Assembly (NCBI GenBank): GCA_028015205.1
Contig: CM051519.1
Location: forward strand, 80,249,539-80,313,538
Length of the DNA stretch: 64,000 bases
From: Mytilisepta virgata
Taxonomy: Eukaryota > Mollusca > Bivalvia > Mytilida > Mytilidae
Direction: 5' to 3'
Positions 18,092-31,304 of this stretch are shown piece after piece. Positions within the stretch are counted from its first letter, which is position 1, and every line of letters starts with the position of its first letter. The position numbers and the translations under genes are program-made. The notes below the pieces were generated by a model. It was not told where the DNA came from. It made no database searches and worked only from the letters and a program-made list of their open reading frames with translations.

Positions 18092-19555
18092 AAGGGCATA
18101 CGATACAGTTACAGGGGAGATAATCGCGTCGCTAACGTCCAACTAGAACTTTTCGCGGAACATTTTCCTTTTCCCGCAACGTCGCTAATTCGGACGTCAC
18201 TTTTTCGCGGAAAATAACGTTACGTCATAAAACGGTTCGCGCAGAGAGGGAAATCAGTGGACAAAAAAAAACACGATCAGGAACACAAAAAGACGACAAT
18301 CAAACGACAAACAACAAATAACACAAAATACTAAAAGGTACACGCAGAAACGAGTAGCAGGAACCCCACCAAAATTAAAAGATGGCGTTTTAATGGGTTT
18401 CATGGTGGAAAGTTTTCCATTTTGGAATAGATAAAGATTCCGATACATTGACATCTATATTTATAGTTCTTGGAGTTGTAAAATCCCTTAGTTCAAATGG
18501 TGCATGAATATTGTGAGGAACTCTCATGTATCATGCAGATACCTTTACATTTTTGTACATCATCTAATAAAAATGAAATTACAGAATTAATTTCTCGGAC
18601 TTCCTAACTTATGGTGATTTGCTTTTTTCAAAAGAGAGTACAAATACTAGTTAGACAAATATATGCCGAGAAACGCTAGTCATATACGTTTAAATACATG
18701 TATTGCTTTGGATAGGAACATAAGTTCAATAATCGGCGAAAATTGTCAGTATCTCCTGATATATATGGAAAAAATAATTTTATAAAAATTATTTTTGCAG
18801 AGGCAATGAATTCCACAGCATTATGTCCCATTGGTGACAGGACATTAAACACAAAAGATGCAATAAGCAAAATTGTTGTAAAACATATAATTTGATCAGG
18901 GATTCTTTTCAAAGAGAGTGATTCCAAGCCTTTAATTCATACACGCAGGAATCGGGACCACGCGAGTATCCGTTTTGCGTTATGATGGCACGTCATTTCC
19001 CGCTTAAAATCAAAAGTTGTACCAATGCCTAAAAAGTCGACAGTTTTTTCAAAATATCTAAACAATGAAATCATTGACCCCTTAATTTCGAAACTGCATT
19101 CGATAGCAAATTATAAGGACAACATTATGTGATTTTTAGATTAAATTATTAATAGCAGATTTTTTTTTAATACACTGGTGTATCGTGCCTAAATTCAAAG
19201 TTTTTTTTTTGGTAACATATCGCATATTTTGAAAAAATGAAAAGATCTTGTAGCACAAAATCGTCTAAATTTTATTTATCGGAAGAAAAGCGATATTCGT
19301 TTTCCTTATGCAAAAAACCAGATGTATTTATCTTTTAAAACAAGAAAGAAATTGGTTTTTATCGAAATAGGTGAAAAGACGATATTTGCACAATTTTAGT
19401 AAAAATCCCGGAAATTGAACCTTAAATATCTCAAAAAGTAGCATATTAAGGTGTAATTTTCTTTGTATTTTTAGAAAGATCGGTGAAAAAACTACCAATA
19501 TGCAAAATCTCAAAAAAAAAATCAATAGTAGATCGAAACTGTATCGTATGCCCTT
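18092..19555. mobile_element. Non-autonomous DNA transposon with 19-bp TIRs
   Basis: Perfect 19-bp terminal inverted repeats: AAGGGCATACGATACAGTT (18092-18110) and its reverse complement (19537-19555). The interior is 1.46 kb without a transposase. Near the left end lie GC-richer blocks with TTCGCGGAA repeats. No clear target-site duplication is seen. Confidence 0.75.
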
Positions 19556-20094
19556 CAATGAAATCCAGGGTCCTGAAAATATTTTTATAATTCTTAATTA
19601 CTTTAGAAGCGACTCGTGTATAAAACGCATCCTTTTACGTCTTCTAAAGGACATTTCTTTTGTTCTCATTGTACTGTATCTACATGTATTACGAATTGGT
19701 AGTTTATGCACGGATTAAGTCATTGTTGGGATTCTGAACTGTTAACATAGCTTTTTGTCAACTTGTGATCAAAAATAGTTTGCCAACAGGTTAAACTTTT
19801 AATCTTGTTCTTATTTATCATAATTTATATTTTTTTATTGATGACTTTTATCTTTTGTTTATTAACCTTAGCCTATTCGACTTTTCAATGACCCTTTGTC
19901 ATTTGAAATTAATTGCAGTTTGCTTGACATTTTACCGTTCATGTACATTATGTTTTGACAAGTTAATAATATAAACATAAAAATCCATTTTATTTAAACT
20001 TTATTAACACCAGCAGAGGCATCACAGGTCTCAAGAAAACGAAAATAAGAAGCAGGAAGCAAAACCTGTTAAACAAGTACAAATGTATGTTTAG

Positions 20095-20225
20095 GGGCCA
20101 CCTGAAGCCCGCCTCCGGGTGCGAGATTTTCTCGCTAGGTTGAAGACCCATTGGTAGCCTTGACCTGTTTTCTGGTCGGGTTGTTGTCTCTTTGACACAT
20201 CCCCCGTTTCCATTCTGTATTCTTT
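20095..20225 (+). repeat. Dispersed mollusc repeat fragment
   Basis: GC-richer block with GGGGCCACCTGAAGCCCGCC, TGAAGACCCATTGG and GGGTTGTTGTCTCTTTGACA. It looks like the 3' end of an abundant dispersed element. The family is not assigned. Confidence 0.5.
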
Positions 20226-20896
20226 GTGGTACCCAGAACTCCCCTTATTAACATTGATTATAAATAAATATACGGTATGAAATCATCAATGTAAACATTA
20301 CGTAGAAATGGTAAAATGAAATCATATTGATTTTCATTCTAAAACAACTTGACTTATGTATACACTGATCGCCACATTTCATGTATGCATTTTCTAAATG
20401 TAGTTTTAGAATGAACAGCAGCATGATTTCATTCGATCTTGTCAATAGATAAAGTAAAAAATTTATTGAATTGTTCGTAGTTAATTAAAAAATTTAATTA
20501 AAGTTTATCCTATGTAAATTTGAATACAAGAAACATTATAAGAAACATGTATTAGATACCCTAGTGGGGTAACCTTTTACAGACACAAAAAAATATATTC
20601 TGAATACCCTGTTATAAATGCCTTCATAATTGCATAGCTAAATTTTCAACTTAAATCGTATACATATACATCTAGTTTTCATTGTTGTAACGTAAATTTC
20701 CTCCAATGAATGCTGGAGTATACAGGATAAAGAGGAAAGTACTGAAGAAAAAACTCGAAGGACAAAGCGAGACACAGTAAGCAAATATTTCAGAGATAAA
20801 TGTATAGCCGAAATAACAGAACATATAGGAAGGCGTAAATATTTAGAGCGGCACAGATCAGACAATATGAACTCTCACAATAACCAAAAATCTTAC

Positions 20897-21034
20897 ATTT
20901 TGGTAACCGTTTCCGTGTATTCTGTTGGTACCAAGGAAAGGACACACACCGCGGCCACTGTTGGGTCGTCGGAACAATATTTTTCTGAAGTACTGAAAGT
21001 CATCAGTAGAAGGATCAACCCAAAAACTTTTCTT
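20897..21034 (-). CDS. Signal-peptide/LRR-NT exon of gene B
   Basis: Acceptor CTGCAG and donor AT|GTAAGA bound a 138-nt exon in phase 1-in/2-out. The frame gives a hydrophobic run (VFGLILLLMTF) followed by a Cys-containing segment (KYCSDDP...VCVLSLVP...ETVTKM), as in the signal peptide and N-terminal cap before leucine-rich repeats. Its 2-base overhang fits the LRR exon at 15,283. The start codon would be in an upstream exon or just upstream in the open frame. Another frame (KKSFWVDPSTDDF...) is also open, so the frame choice rests on phase and the signal-like sequence. Confidence 0.55.
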
Positions 21035-21854
21035 CTGCAGATCGTCCGTTGTACAAAGATTAGCCCTAGATATGAATAAAAGATTAATTGTGTCATGCAT
21101 TCTACAGACATAATTAAAATAGTAATACAAGTAAAAGGAATAATATTGTTAGTTTCTAGTATCAATCTTCGGAGTTTCAAGTCACGCATGTTTTTTTTTT
21201 TTTCATTTTTATTTTTTTTTTTTTTTTTTTATTTTTTTTTTATGAAAACGACTGATAATAGATTTTTATTAAGACAATTATTGATCATAACCATATATTT
21301 TATTTATTTTTTACCGAAAATAGCTTGATGTAAAATTTAAAAGCAGGAATGGGTCATCTTTCTCGTTGTTGTTTGTATTCAAGGTATATGAAAATACGTT
21401 GTGTTTATTGGAATTTAAAAGTTTGTCGATGATTACCGAGAACATTGCCGTTAGGTGGTATGGTACCTCCGGTACATCTGGCATTTATTGTCCAGATACC
21501 TTGAATAAAGGAAACCAAATTCGGGGTGATTTTTAAAAGAATATAAAGAAACTTACCCATACATTTTTGGGACAGAACACGAAAATTAAATTAACACTTT
21601 TTATTGTTGTCTGCTTCTTGTAAGCTATTGTAGAGTATTTAATAATTACACCAACGCCAAAAACCAAAGAAGCAATTGTTCATATTACCAAAATTTTCCA
21701 TCAGAGTTTATTTTCACATATACCTTGAAATCTAAAAATATAAGCCATTATTATTTTCCATTCTAACGAAAAGACAGAATGAAAAACATTCACATATATT
21801 TATATAATAATTATACTTTAAATAAATGCAATTACATGTACATGTTAAAGTTAC

Positions 21855-22121
21855 CTGAAAAAAACCTTATCGGCAATATCTTCTTTAACGTCCTCGCCAA
21901 TAACAGCCGTTTTTCTTGATATGAAAGCAACACCAAATTTTGTATTATCTTTAATATAGTATTTGAAATGGAACTGCTGAGTATAATAAAGACCTTTAAT
22001 AGTAGTTGGAAATTTACTAAGTATTAAATTTCTCTGTGGTTTCTGTAAATTATTGCTTCCGTGTGGGCGAATATCTTCAGATTCCGGATTAGGAATTGAA
22101 AAACAAATCTTAACTTGGCTA
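21855..22121 (-). CDS. Probable internal exon, 88 codons, unknown family
   Basis: The only open frame across 267 nt is flanked by acceptor TTTTTAAG and donor CAG|GTAACT on the minus strand. It encodes KICFSIPNPESEDIRPHG and, further on, GVAFISRKTAVIGEDV. Phase is 1-in/2-out, the same as the LRR exons. It may be a late exon of LRR gene A or of another gene. No family recognised. Confidence 0.5.
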
Positions 22122-22199
22122 CTTAAAAATAATACATATGTATTCCACCTTAGATGTAAAAGAAGTCAAACATTTGAAACAAAATGACCAATTCATTTC

Positions 22200-23500
22200 T
22201 AAACTCACTCCCTCGGGCATTAAAATCAATAATAAAAATGTTGAAATATGAAGGCATCTTACATATCTTGCCTAAATCTCTAAATGCTTTTATTAATGCA
22301 CGGAAACATGTAGTTTATTGCACTTAGTGGTGCATCAGTTATATAAGGCCATAGTTATTGTTTTCTCTATTTTGCGTCTGCGTGCGGGTAGGTTTTTGCC
22401 TTATTTGGTGACAAAACAAACACAGACGTATTTTTCAATCGGTAAAAAAAAACTGAAATTTGTTTCTCCCAACCGTGTTTTAGTGTTTTAGAATGGTCCG
22501 TCAATGGTGCGCTTTAAAAAGGATCCGTGATCGTTATTATTTTCAAAGCATTAAAAATGATACAGTTTTTAATTTTACGATGTCACCCTGACCATGAATA
22601 TATTTAATACCTGTAGTACAGGTTAGGTACATGTATATACTTATTGTTACATTGACTTAGGTATTACAACATGACATCACAAACCTACCTTGTCATCACA
22701 AATTGTAGGCCCAAAATTTATAGAATATAACATGTACACGTACTCAGGCCAAGTGAGAAAAATTAAGTGTACTGTACGTAGTTCTGGTTACATAAAGATA
22801 AAAAAAAATATGCTAGGTAGGTAGGATATTTTTTTACATTGACTCTATTTAGGAAAACGTTCTGACTTTAACGATGCACATTGAAAAATGTCCAAAATTT
22901 TTTTAAGCTAGGTATGATGTCCAGAACTAAACATTTTTATTTGACTTCATGTTAGGAACAAACCCTCGGACGAGGGAAAATACCTGAACCTACAATGAAA
23001 GAACAATCCCGTTTATGGGGTTAATTTCAAGTGTTTTATAGATAATTTTTTAAATATAACTTTAAATTAAAAAGAACTAATTTTTATTCATGAAAAATCC
23101 TTAAAATCCTTCTTTGTTCCTTCCCTCAAGACAGTATATACTTTAAACATTTAAATACCGTTCAGCCCATTGAATAAAAATAATTTAATGTTCTAGAGCA
23201 ATTAAAAAGTCTCGTGCGGAAAGGGAATTTTATTGGCCGTCCAAAGGTCGCGACCTCGCACTACTTTTTTTACTTTCCATATATGGAAAACGTAAACAAA
23301 TCGTCAAGCGATATCCGATCGAGCGAAAACGATAAAAAAAAAGAAATTTATTTGTAGCCCCGTAAAAGTATAAATTCTGAATAAATGAATATTTGCCAAT
23401 CTTGATTATACTTTTTCTTAATCAGTTCAACATGTTGTGATGGTGATTGAAGTAGATTCATATCAAAATTTAAATACCGTTTTGCAATCCTGTAGTTTTC
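22200..23500. other. No gene recognised
   Basis: AT-rich DNA upstream of the Crypton-like ORF. A GC-richer stretch at 23,215-23,300 (CGTCCAAAGGTCGCGACCTC) could belong to that element's promoter. Confidence 0.4.
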
Positions 23501-23548
23501 CTTGACAACATATGTAAATAAAAAAAAATCGTCTGCATAAATATTCTT

Positions 23549-24046
23549 ATGGCATCAACATATGATGAGCCCAAATTGGGCGATAGGGTCAGACTTGCTG
23601 GTGGTGAAAAGGGATGTATAAAAGGAAAAGTTTCGAATTTTGGCTTCCCCCTATGGGAAATTCAATTACAATCAGGAAAAATTATCTCTGAGGCTAGATA
23701 CTGCTTTGACATTATTCCAGACCATAATACCATATCTACACTGCAACAGGATCAGGCTACTTCTCCGCCATCACAACATATTGAAAGAGAAATAAACCAT
23801 ACTCCAGTCCGTCCTTCTACATCTGGCATGATAGAGCAAAATAGTACAGAAATAATTCATGATCCTGCATTAAATACATCCAAACCTAAGAAATTCCCTC
23901 CGCCAAGACAATTTATTGATATGGATAATGACTCAATTGACCGTTTCATAAATGAGCAGGAAAACCCGGCCACAAACAAACAAACTGAAAGTGACCTCAG
24001 AACATTGTCACAAATACTGACCATTGATATAGATATAATTATATAA
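23549..24046 (+). CDS. N-terminal part of a Crypton-like recombinase, 165 aa
   Basis: ATG-started ORF in an A-rich context. Residues 10-55 (GDRVRLAGGEKGCIKGKV, then FPLWEIQLQSGKI) look like an SH3/chromo-barrel-type module. A disordered Ser/Thr/Pro stretch follows (60-120). Residues about 128-155 (SIDRFINEQENPATNKQTES plus DL) resemble the start of the core-binding domain of Crypton-family tyrosine recombinases found as domesticated or mobile copies in invertebrates. The catalytic domain with its R-H-R-Y residues is absent downstream, so this is a truncated copy unless another exon exists. Confidence 0.5.
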   Translation: MASTYDEPKLGDRVRLAGGEKGCIKGKVSNFGFPLWEIQLQSGKIISEARYCFDIIPDHNTISTLQQDQATSPPSQHIEREINHTPVRPSTSGMIEQNSTEIIHDPALNTSKPKKFPPPRQFIDMDNDSIDRFINEQENPATNKQTESDLRTLSQILTIDIDIII

Positions 24047-24229
24047 TAATCTTTGAAAACGTAAATTTTTCAAAATGTTAGTTGAATATTAAATATAATA
24101 CAATTTCATCCATGTTTAGCCTTTTCGTAGGGATATATTATTGGTTGCCATGTGAGATTGGAATGTCGGGGTACAATTAGGGATGACCTAGATTCTTTGG
24201 TACAAGCGTATTGGGAGAAACAAATTCTA

Positions 24230-25450
24230 CTTCAATTTCTCGTGAATTACAAGATTTTACAATTTGAATTAAACATGTAATGACAAATCACTGATTTTGT
24301 ATTATTTATCATCATTTTATACATGTTCCTTGAAAATTGAAGCTATTTTTGAAAGGATTTTTATTAGAATTTTCCAGAAATGTGTAATTTTTGTTTCAAA
24401 GGGGCATCTCGCCGCCCCTAAAAACTAGATTCAAATACATTATATTGTCAAACCAATGATTTGGTATTATTTATCTCGAAATTATTTAACTTGAAATTAA
24501 CGACACTACAGTTACATCGAAGTCCGCTTCATATTTGGATTTGTTTCTCGAAATAGACAATGAGGGAGATTTAAAGACAAAGCTTTATGACAAACGTGAT
24601 AACTTCGACTTTCCTATTGTTAACTTTTCCTTTCTCGAGTAATAATATACCAGCATCGCCTGCATATGGCGTCTACGTTTTTCATCTTATCCGATATTCG
24701 ATATTCAAGGGCATGCGTGAGTTACCATAACTTTCGACAAAGATGATTACTCCTGTAACAAAAGCTTCTTAACCAGGGTTTTATCAGGTATAAATTGATG
24801 TCATCACTTAGGGAATTGTACGGTCGTCATCATGAATTGATTGACCGTTACAGTATTCCGATATCGAAGATGATGTTGGACCTGTTCCCACTGTCGTAAT
24901 ATTTCATGTACCTCCGCCGATTTGTGTCATATACATGTATGGAGCAAGAACAGATTACCCTTCCAGAGCACCTGAGTTGACTCCTGGTTTTTATAGGAGT
25001 TCGTGTTGTTCATTGTTTTTTAGTTTTAAGTGTTTTTCTGTTGTGCTTGTGGTCGTTCATTTGTCTTCCCGGATTTGTCGGTCTAATGGATTGCGTTTTT
25101 TGGCTTGCTCCTTAGGTATATTATGTGACATTTTCTATATAGAAATGTACTGTTTTCTAGGATTGTTAAAATTTTCCAGAAATCTGTAGTTCTTGTTATG
25201 TTGTGGGACATGTTTACTATGGTTTTCATTTATGTTATGTTTTCTAGGATGCTGTATTATGTAGGATTTGTGGTAAAATTCTGCAGAAATCTGTAATTTT
25301 TGTTTAAAAAAAAATCTGTTACACATATATTCTTTATCAAATTGATGATATGGTATTATTTATCCAAATATGATATAAGTTATTCATTATTATTATAATC
25401 ACGGTAGTGCTTTATGGAATTGTTATTAAAAATTTCAAGAAATCCTCAGT
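24230..25450 (+). mobile_element. RT C-terminal remnant nested in an older repeat
   Basis: 24,515-25,120 repeats the 13,076 remnant at high similarity (LYDKR, GVYVFHLI, GRHHELIDRYSIPISKM, VPPPICVIYMYGARTDYPS). Flanking it at 24,367, 25,170, 25,276 and 25,430 are copies of an AAAATTTTCCAGAAATCTGT-like motif, suggesting insertion into or next to a tandem AT-rich repeat. Confidence 0.65.
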
Positions 25451-25499
25451 TTTGTTCACAGTTTACATGTTTACCCCAACATTATAAGAAACGCATATA

Positions 25500-27300
25500 T
25501 TTGTTAAAAATGTTAAAAAGTAAAATAGACAAGTGTACTGCAGCAGAAAATGACAAAAAAATGTTTTGACTCCTTTCTAGATCACCACAAACCTTTGAAA
25601 GGAAACCGCCTAATGAAGTTCCATTCTACAAATGTTTGTTTTATTCTAATATTAATGGCAATACGAGCCAAGGTCAGTTGAAGACTTTTTCATTAAATGT
25701 GGTCCCAGTAGTTTTAGCAACAACAGATATATTACCCAATCTGACCTTTATTAAAAGGCGATCTCCAAACAATGTTCCACGAAAACTTGCATTTTCTGCA
25801 TTTTTTTCTTTTTGTTAACGGCGTTTAGTTGATCAACGACATATGTCTTAGACATAATGGCAAGAGACACCTAAAGGACCATTCCATACACAATTGGTTA
25901 TCATTAACCAACTGGTGTCAGAGTAAAAGAATTGTAAAGAGCATTTCCCGAAAATTACGAAGGATGCCAAGTGTTAACTTTGCCATTAGAGTCAGGTAAA
26001 AATGGAAAACATTCACAATACAAAATCTTTTTATAAATATAACTACATGTCATACATCGCCATGGTGTAGTCTTTTGGAAGATAGTTATCAATGGAGTCT
26101 GGGAGATATATACAAAAAGCAAATTTCACTTTTACATGCCTTTTTGGGGACTTCAATACAGTTATATACATGTATTTATATTTGTAATTAATAAATTTAT
26201 ACTGCAATCGTTCTATTTTCGCAACCAAACCGTTTTTACAGTATATTTTTTGAAGATATATAGTAACATGTCTACATTCAGCAAAACAAAAAAACAAAAA
26301 CAAAAAAGAAAACATTTTCGTCAACAACCCAATGATTGTCCAAAATAAATAACATTAGTATACAATTCATGTTCTAATTATCTAAAAAAAATTAAATCAA
26401 TCAAATTTTTCAGGTATCTTATTTGACCTTTATCCGTATATTGTTTATCGTATGTCAGTCAATACACAATTATCATCTATATATACAACCTGTATGATTG
26501 GATATATTGGAATCTTCCTATTCTGTACATTTTCAATGTATCGATGTTTTTATTATAATTTAAGGGAGCTTTTATCTTTTGACAGAGCTTTCAAATTTCT
26601 AAAACATGTACATGTATGCAGCAACTTCACATCTGTCAGAATATTGTCCCTAAATGAGTCAGAAATAAAGGAATATATTTGATATAATTGTTTGAAATCC
26701 TGTAGTAGTACCTCTTGTTTTCAGTTGATGATAAGTAAAGATGTTCACTTTGCTTTTAAAAAGCTAGCTTGATTCTTTATATATTTTTATTTAAATTCTC
26801 ATTTTGTTTTTCTATAGGTACATTGTAAGTATACTTTAAGGGAAAATAATTTAGGTAAAAATTATGACAGGTATTTTAATCTGTTTTCCCAAAATGTCAT
26901 TGCGCTAGTTCTTCTCTGATTGTTTGTAGTATGCCTTGTAATGTTGATCATTTGAATTAATATGTCGAGAGCGGAGGACAATACATGTATCTGCAAGAAT
27001 TATGAAACTAATGATAAGATAATAGATAATAATAGATTAGTTATTGTGTATAATAATAATTTATTCGAATAGCAGAGGCAAAGTAGAAATTTAATACAGT
27101 TTCAATATCACAGTATAGCGTAGCACGATATACCTATAAAATTATCACATAAAATCATTAATTTCCATATTTTCTGACTTTTTTTCCTCAAAATTATTAA
27201 TTTCAATTACATGTCTAAAAGATCATAAATAAATAGTTTTATATATCTAGAATTTTTTTTAGCTGAAGTCAAAGATAGAAATTAAGGCTGTTTTGTTGGA
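25500..27300. other. No gene recognised
   Basis: AT-rich, with short chance ORFs only (for example 26,043-26,348 on both strands). Confidence 0.4.
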
Positions 27301-27349
27301 ATATCATTGCCACCTTATTATCTATACTAGTATTTAAAAACATCGCTTG

Positions 27350-28380
27350 TTCAATGAATGAATCTCAACCAAAAGTGGATTGTTTGTAGAGGGTACTGTC
27401 GTCATCAGTCCTGCAAAATTTCAAGACATTTCATAATATAGTTGCAGAGAAGATTTTTGAAAATAAAAGATGGCCTCTGGTGAACATTTTTATAGAGGTC
27501 CTCTATGCTTTCAATGGAAACTTTGAATAGCCACAGCCGTCGGTTGAGCAAATGAATCTCAACTAAATGTGGATCGTTTGTAGAGAGTATTAGTATCATT
27601 AATCCTGGAAAGTTTCAAAACATTTCATAGGAGAAGATTTTTGAAAATTGGTCAATGAAAATCAAAGATGGCTTCTGGCAGTCATTTTGTTCATCCATCC
27701 GGAACCAAAGGCGGAAATGTAATATAGGTTTTTCCATACATCATTTCTGCCAATTTTGGTTACAATCAGTCAATTAGTTCCTGAGCAATTGACAAAAAAA
27801 GTCTTTTCCAATACGGTTTCAACGTTTTTCAAGGTCATTGCCAAAAAACCCTTGCATTTATCATGTTCCAGTTTCAAGTTATCAATGAAAAACTGTAAGT
27901 TTATTGTTTTAGGGGCATAACCCATGTAAGATAAATGATATCTTCTGTAAATATTTTTACTCTTTTTCTAGCTTAGATTGTTGTTAAAAGACTTTAAAAA
28001 TATGAAAAACTGTTTAAAAGCCATGTTCAATATCTAGGACATGACCTTGACCTTTGACCTTGTGACTTTATTCAAAGTGTCCTTGCAAAAGACCCCATGC
28101 CTTTACTATATACATTTATCAAGTTCTAAGTGTAAAACTATAAAATGTTATGTTCTAAGGACAATATCTCCTATAAAATGACGTCATACAACGTTGACCT
28201 AATAAAACAAAGTTGCATCTATATGTCCTTCACATTTCCCGCTTACATTTCCACAGCTATCTTCTACTGTTTCAGAGGAATATTGAGAACTAGCAAACGT
28301 CCAAATTTGACCTTGACCTTCGATCTTGACATTATCATACAAAAATTTTCGTAATGATATGTCATAAACAGTTAAAACAG
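27350..28380. repeat. Bivalve dispersed repeats
   Basis: Two direct copies about 190 bp apart (27,364 and 27,553; ATGAATCTCAAC...GTGGAT, AGAAGATTTTTGAAAA). A block rich in TGACCTTGACCTTTGACCTT (28,040-28,340) follows, the inverse orientation of the family tandemly repeated at 58.2-59.1 kb. Confidence 0.6.
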
Positions 28381-28925
28381 GGAGGCAAGACCTTGAAAAG
28401 TTGGCGGGAAAAAATAATTATAAAAAAATAATCATAAGAATAGCTGTATGTCTAATTGTTTAATTGCTTTGTATTGTGTCCAGACTTGCATAGTTTAGTG
28501 TATTGTTCATATATCCCTCCTGCCTCTTAATTACACTTCTTGCTGCATAACCATTCAAGCAATCTACCGATATGGTGTTTTTAAAGTTATTCCAACAAAA
28601 CTTGCAGGAGGGTAATTATTAACGTTTTCATAACTACGTGTAGTCTGTACACAAAATTCATAGAAATCTTGTTCTTCAACATAATCCATAATTATTGCTT
28701 CACTGTGTTCTTCATTTAATGAATCTGCATTTACGATTTACTTGAAAAAAAATACTAATAATATTCATTAATAAATTAAAATTCCATTATTTAGATCGCA
28801 CCATAAATTGTGGTATTTTAATTTTAATTTAACATTTTTATAATAAAGTATCACTTTCGTAAAATTAACGTCACTACGAAGAAATGTGATATGTTTTCCA
28901 GACCATGTTGACCTTTAGAACTTAC

Positions 28926-29060
28926 CTGACGGAAATTTGAAATAACTCCTGCATTTTTAATGAAACTTAATTGTGTTGTGTAACATTTTTCCGTCGTGCG
29001 AAAAAATATTACCAGTCTATTAACATTTTCACTTATGTTAAGCCTATTTGATAGTATCAA
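28926..29060 (-). CDS. Possible exon of LRR gene A (cytoplasmic side)
   Basis: An open frame ends in a strong donor, CAG|GTAAGT (28,920-28,925), and would join in phase 0 after the transmembrane exon at 29,878. The residues before the donor include KCYTTQLSFIKNAGVISNFRQ. The acceptor is uncertain (an AAATAG near 29,050). Confidence 0.25.
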
Positions 29061-29877
29061 GGAAAACTTTTTACGCTCGACGTTATGATTTGATTGACTA
29101 ATACAAACTTCCTATCTAACAAATGAGTCTATATGTTTTCAGTTAGATTTTAAATCGTTCTGGAACTGAAACCCCCGTCGGACTTGACTCGTCACCGGAA
29201 CTTTCCCCTGGTAAGTAACAGAAACAAGCCTTCCCTTGCTAGGAATCTGATCTCATACCCGATTACGTTTGTGGCAATTTACATTCTTTTGACGCTCCTT
29301 ACTGATTCATTTTGTTTTTATCCCTTATGTATTCTTTTGTTGTTTTTTTTATTATTTTTTATTTTATCTTATTTTATTTTATTTTTTGGGGGGGAAGGGG
29401 GATAATGAAACCGTCAGTATGGTTTGAATGTGATCGTATGGAATTTCCTCTCAATCTGCTTCACAAGGTATCCTTTTGCAGATATTCAATCAAATGAAAT
29501 ATTGTGCTATCCATGCAATTTAATGTAACAACAGATTTAAAGACATGATAATTACAATCACTGGTTATTAATGAGTTTACAACTTTTGATCACGAGATAA
29601 ATGATACTGAAATCACCATGGGTATCACTCAAATAATGGGTTCTAGTCAGGTTTGTCTATTCATTGACGACGTATTTTTGCAGATCTCCAATATCAACAT
29701 GGACTTGAGCTAATCTATGTTTAAAGTTCTTGCAGATTCTTGGAATTGGTATTTTGTTTGCCATTTTTGGTGTTAAATTGATTATTACCATACACATCCA
29801 GGTTTTCATGCAATCTATATTCAAAATACAAAAAATGCTCTAAATATTTTATAAATGCTGCAAATATAATTATTTAC

Positions 29878-29987
29878 CGTAGGTTTAACTCTGTTTGGAA
29901 GATGTCCCATCATTTTGAGTAGCTGTTGTACATTCACTAAACTGGCTATACTGCACGTAATAACACCAACAACAGTTATAGTAACTC
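29878..29987 (-). CDS. Transmembrane exon of LRR gene A
   Basis: Acceptor TTAATAG and donor ACG|GTAAAT bound 110 nt, phase 2-in/0-out. It encodes a Gly-start hydrophobic segment, VTITVVGVITCSIASLV, then NVQQLLKMMGHLPNRVKPT, i.e. a membrane helix followed by a basic cytoplasmic start. Phase fits both small exons upstream (30,353 and 33,978), each ending in one G. Confidence 0.6.
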
Positions 29988-30352
29988 CTATTAATACATG
30001 TTCAAAATATATTTAGCTATTTCGCAAATACTTTTATCAATATTTTTTAAGAATACGTTCCCTTTTTTCTTCTTCGGAAAATACAAATACATGTACATTA
30101 AAAGTACCTGAAACCTGATATTTCAGAATATTACCATATTCAGATTTTGAACAATAGCTACTCGCAGTAGTCTTATATTATCAATAACTGAAATGTATCA
30201 TAACCGATCCTGAATGTTGTAAGTTTATTATTGATTATTCTGCTTAAAAAAATTTGAAAATAATTCAATAATTGAAGATTATCAATAAGTCATTATTCTA
30301 GTATTCACAATCATGCACTTTTTCTGCAGGGTCAAAAAGCATTAAATTTTAC

Positions 30353-30385
30353 CTCCAAACGTTGGACTGTCATTCATTTCGGATA
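30353..30385 (-). CDS. Small juxtamembrane exon of LRR gene A
   Basis: Acceptor CCTTTTAGCAG and donor GGAG|GTAAAA. 33 nt, phase 2-in/1-out, encoding SEMNDSPTFG. It joins in phase with the exon at 34,686 upstream and the membrane exon downstream. Confidence 0.5.
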
Positions 30386-30710
30386 CTGCTAAAAGGTTAA
30401 AAGTAAATTAGAATTACTAGGGTTTACATGTATGCTCAAATTTATGGTACCAATATCAGAGATAAACCAGAGAGTATTATAATAGTCAAGAATACGAAGT
30501 AGGCAAAAGGGAAACTGAAGTTCCCTTGATCCTACTGTAATCTATCTGTGTCTGCAAGTTTCAAGAACAACATCTAATGATATAGTTCATTGGGGTATAT
30601 GTGATGTAAACATTTACTAAAATATTGATGATTAAGTGAAAACATCATCTTAAAGTGAGGTACTGCCCATATCCAGTACGTTTTCGTGTGCAGCAATATC
30701 GCTAAGCTGT

Positions 30711-31200
30711 TTACTGTTTGACTTCCATATTCTTAGGTCGAAACAGGTAGCTACTCAAAAGTTCTCTGGAGTTTCTATAAAACTTTAACGCATGTTCCTC
30801 CGTACCTACGCTTGACAAAACGTTGTCAACATATAAATCTCGTTTAAGTATTTTGGGTGTAGTACATTGTTGTGTCGATAAATGCTTCAATAAAGTTGCA
30901 CTTAAAATAAAGGGTGAGCATGTAGCTCCGAACAAAATTACCTTAAATCTGCTTCCAGCTCGCTTTTAGGGTTTCTAGGGTCACTTAGGTATAAAAATCG
31001 TGTTGAATCTCGATCCTTCTCGTCGAGTCCAATTTGCAGAAACGGCCCTTTCAATGTCAGCAGTAATAGCGTATCTTTCGAAACGGAATCTTGTTAAAAT
31101 ATCAGTAAGTTTATTCAACTGCGGAGGCGACGGAGACAAGTATTCATTTAAACTAAGTAATTCATAATTTTGGCGACAACTACAATCGTAGACAACCCGT
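30711..31200 (-). pseudogene. Pao reverse transcriptase fragment
   Basis: Frame 30,711-30,935 gives FGATCSPFILSATLLKHLS and DLYVDNVLSSV, the RT palm with YVDN in place of YVDD. Upstream pieces in other frames (SDPRNPKSELEADL-like) extend to about 31,200. Confidence 0.75.
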
Positions 31201-31304
31201 ATAGGCGTGGTTAACGAATTTTTCCTAACTGGGTGATGTGGTATGTAATGAGTACAATTTTGAGTGTTGTAATCATTTCATCTTGTGCGGATTTCACAGT
31301 TAAA

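Noticed and set aside
18676..18927. 83-aa minus-strand ORF inside the 19-bp TIR element
   Set aside because: AT-rich chance frame; no transposase motif.
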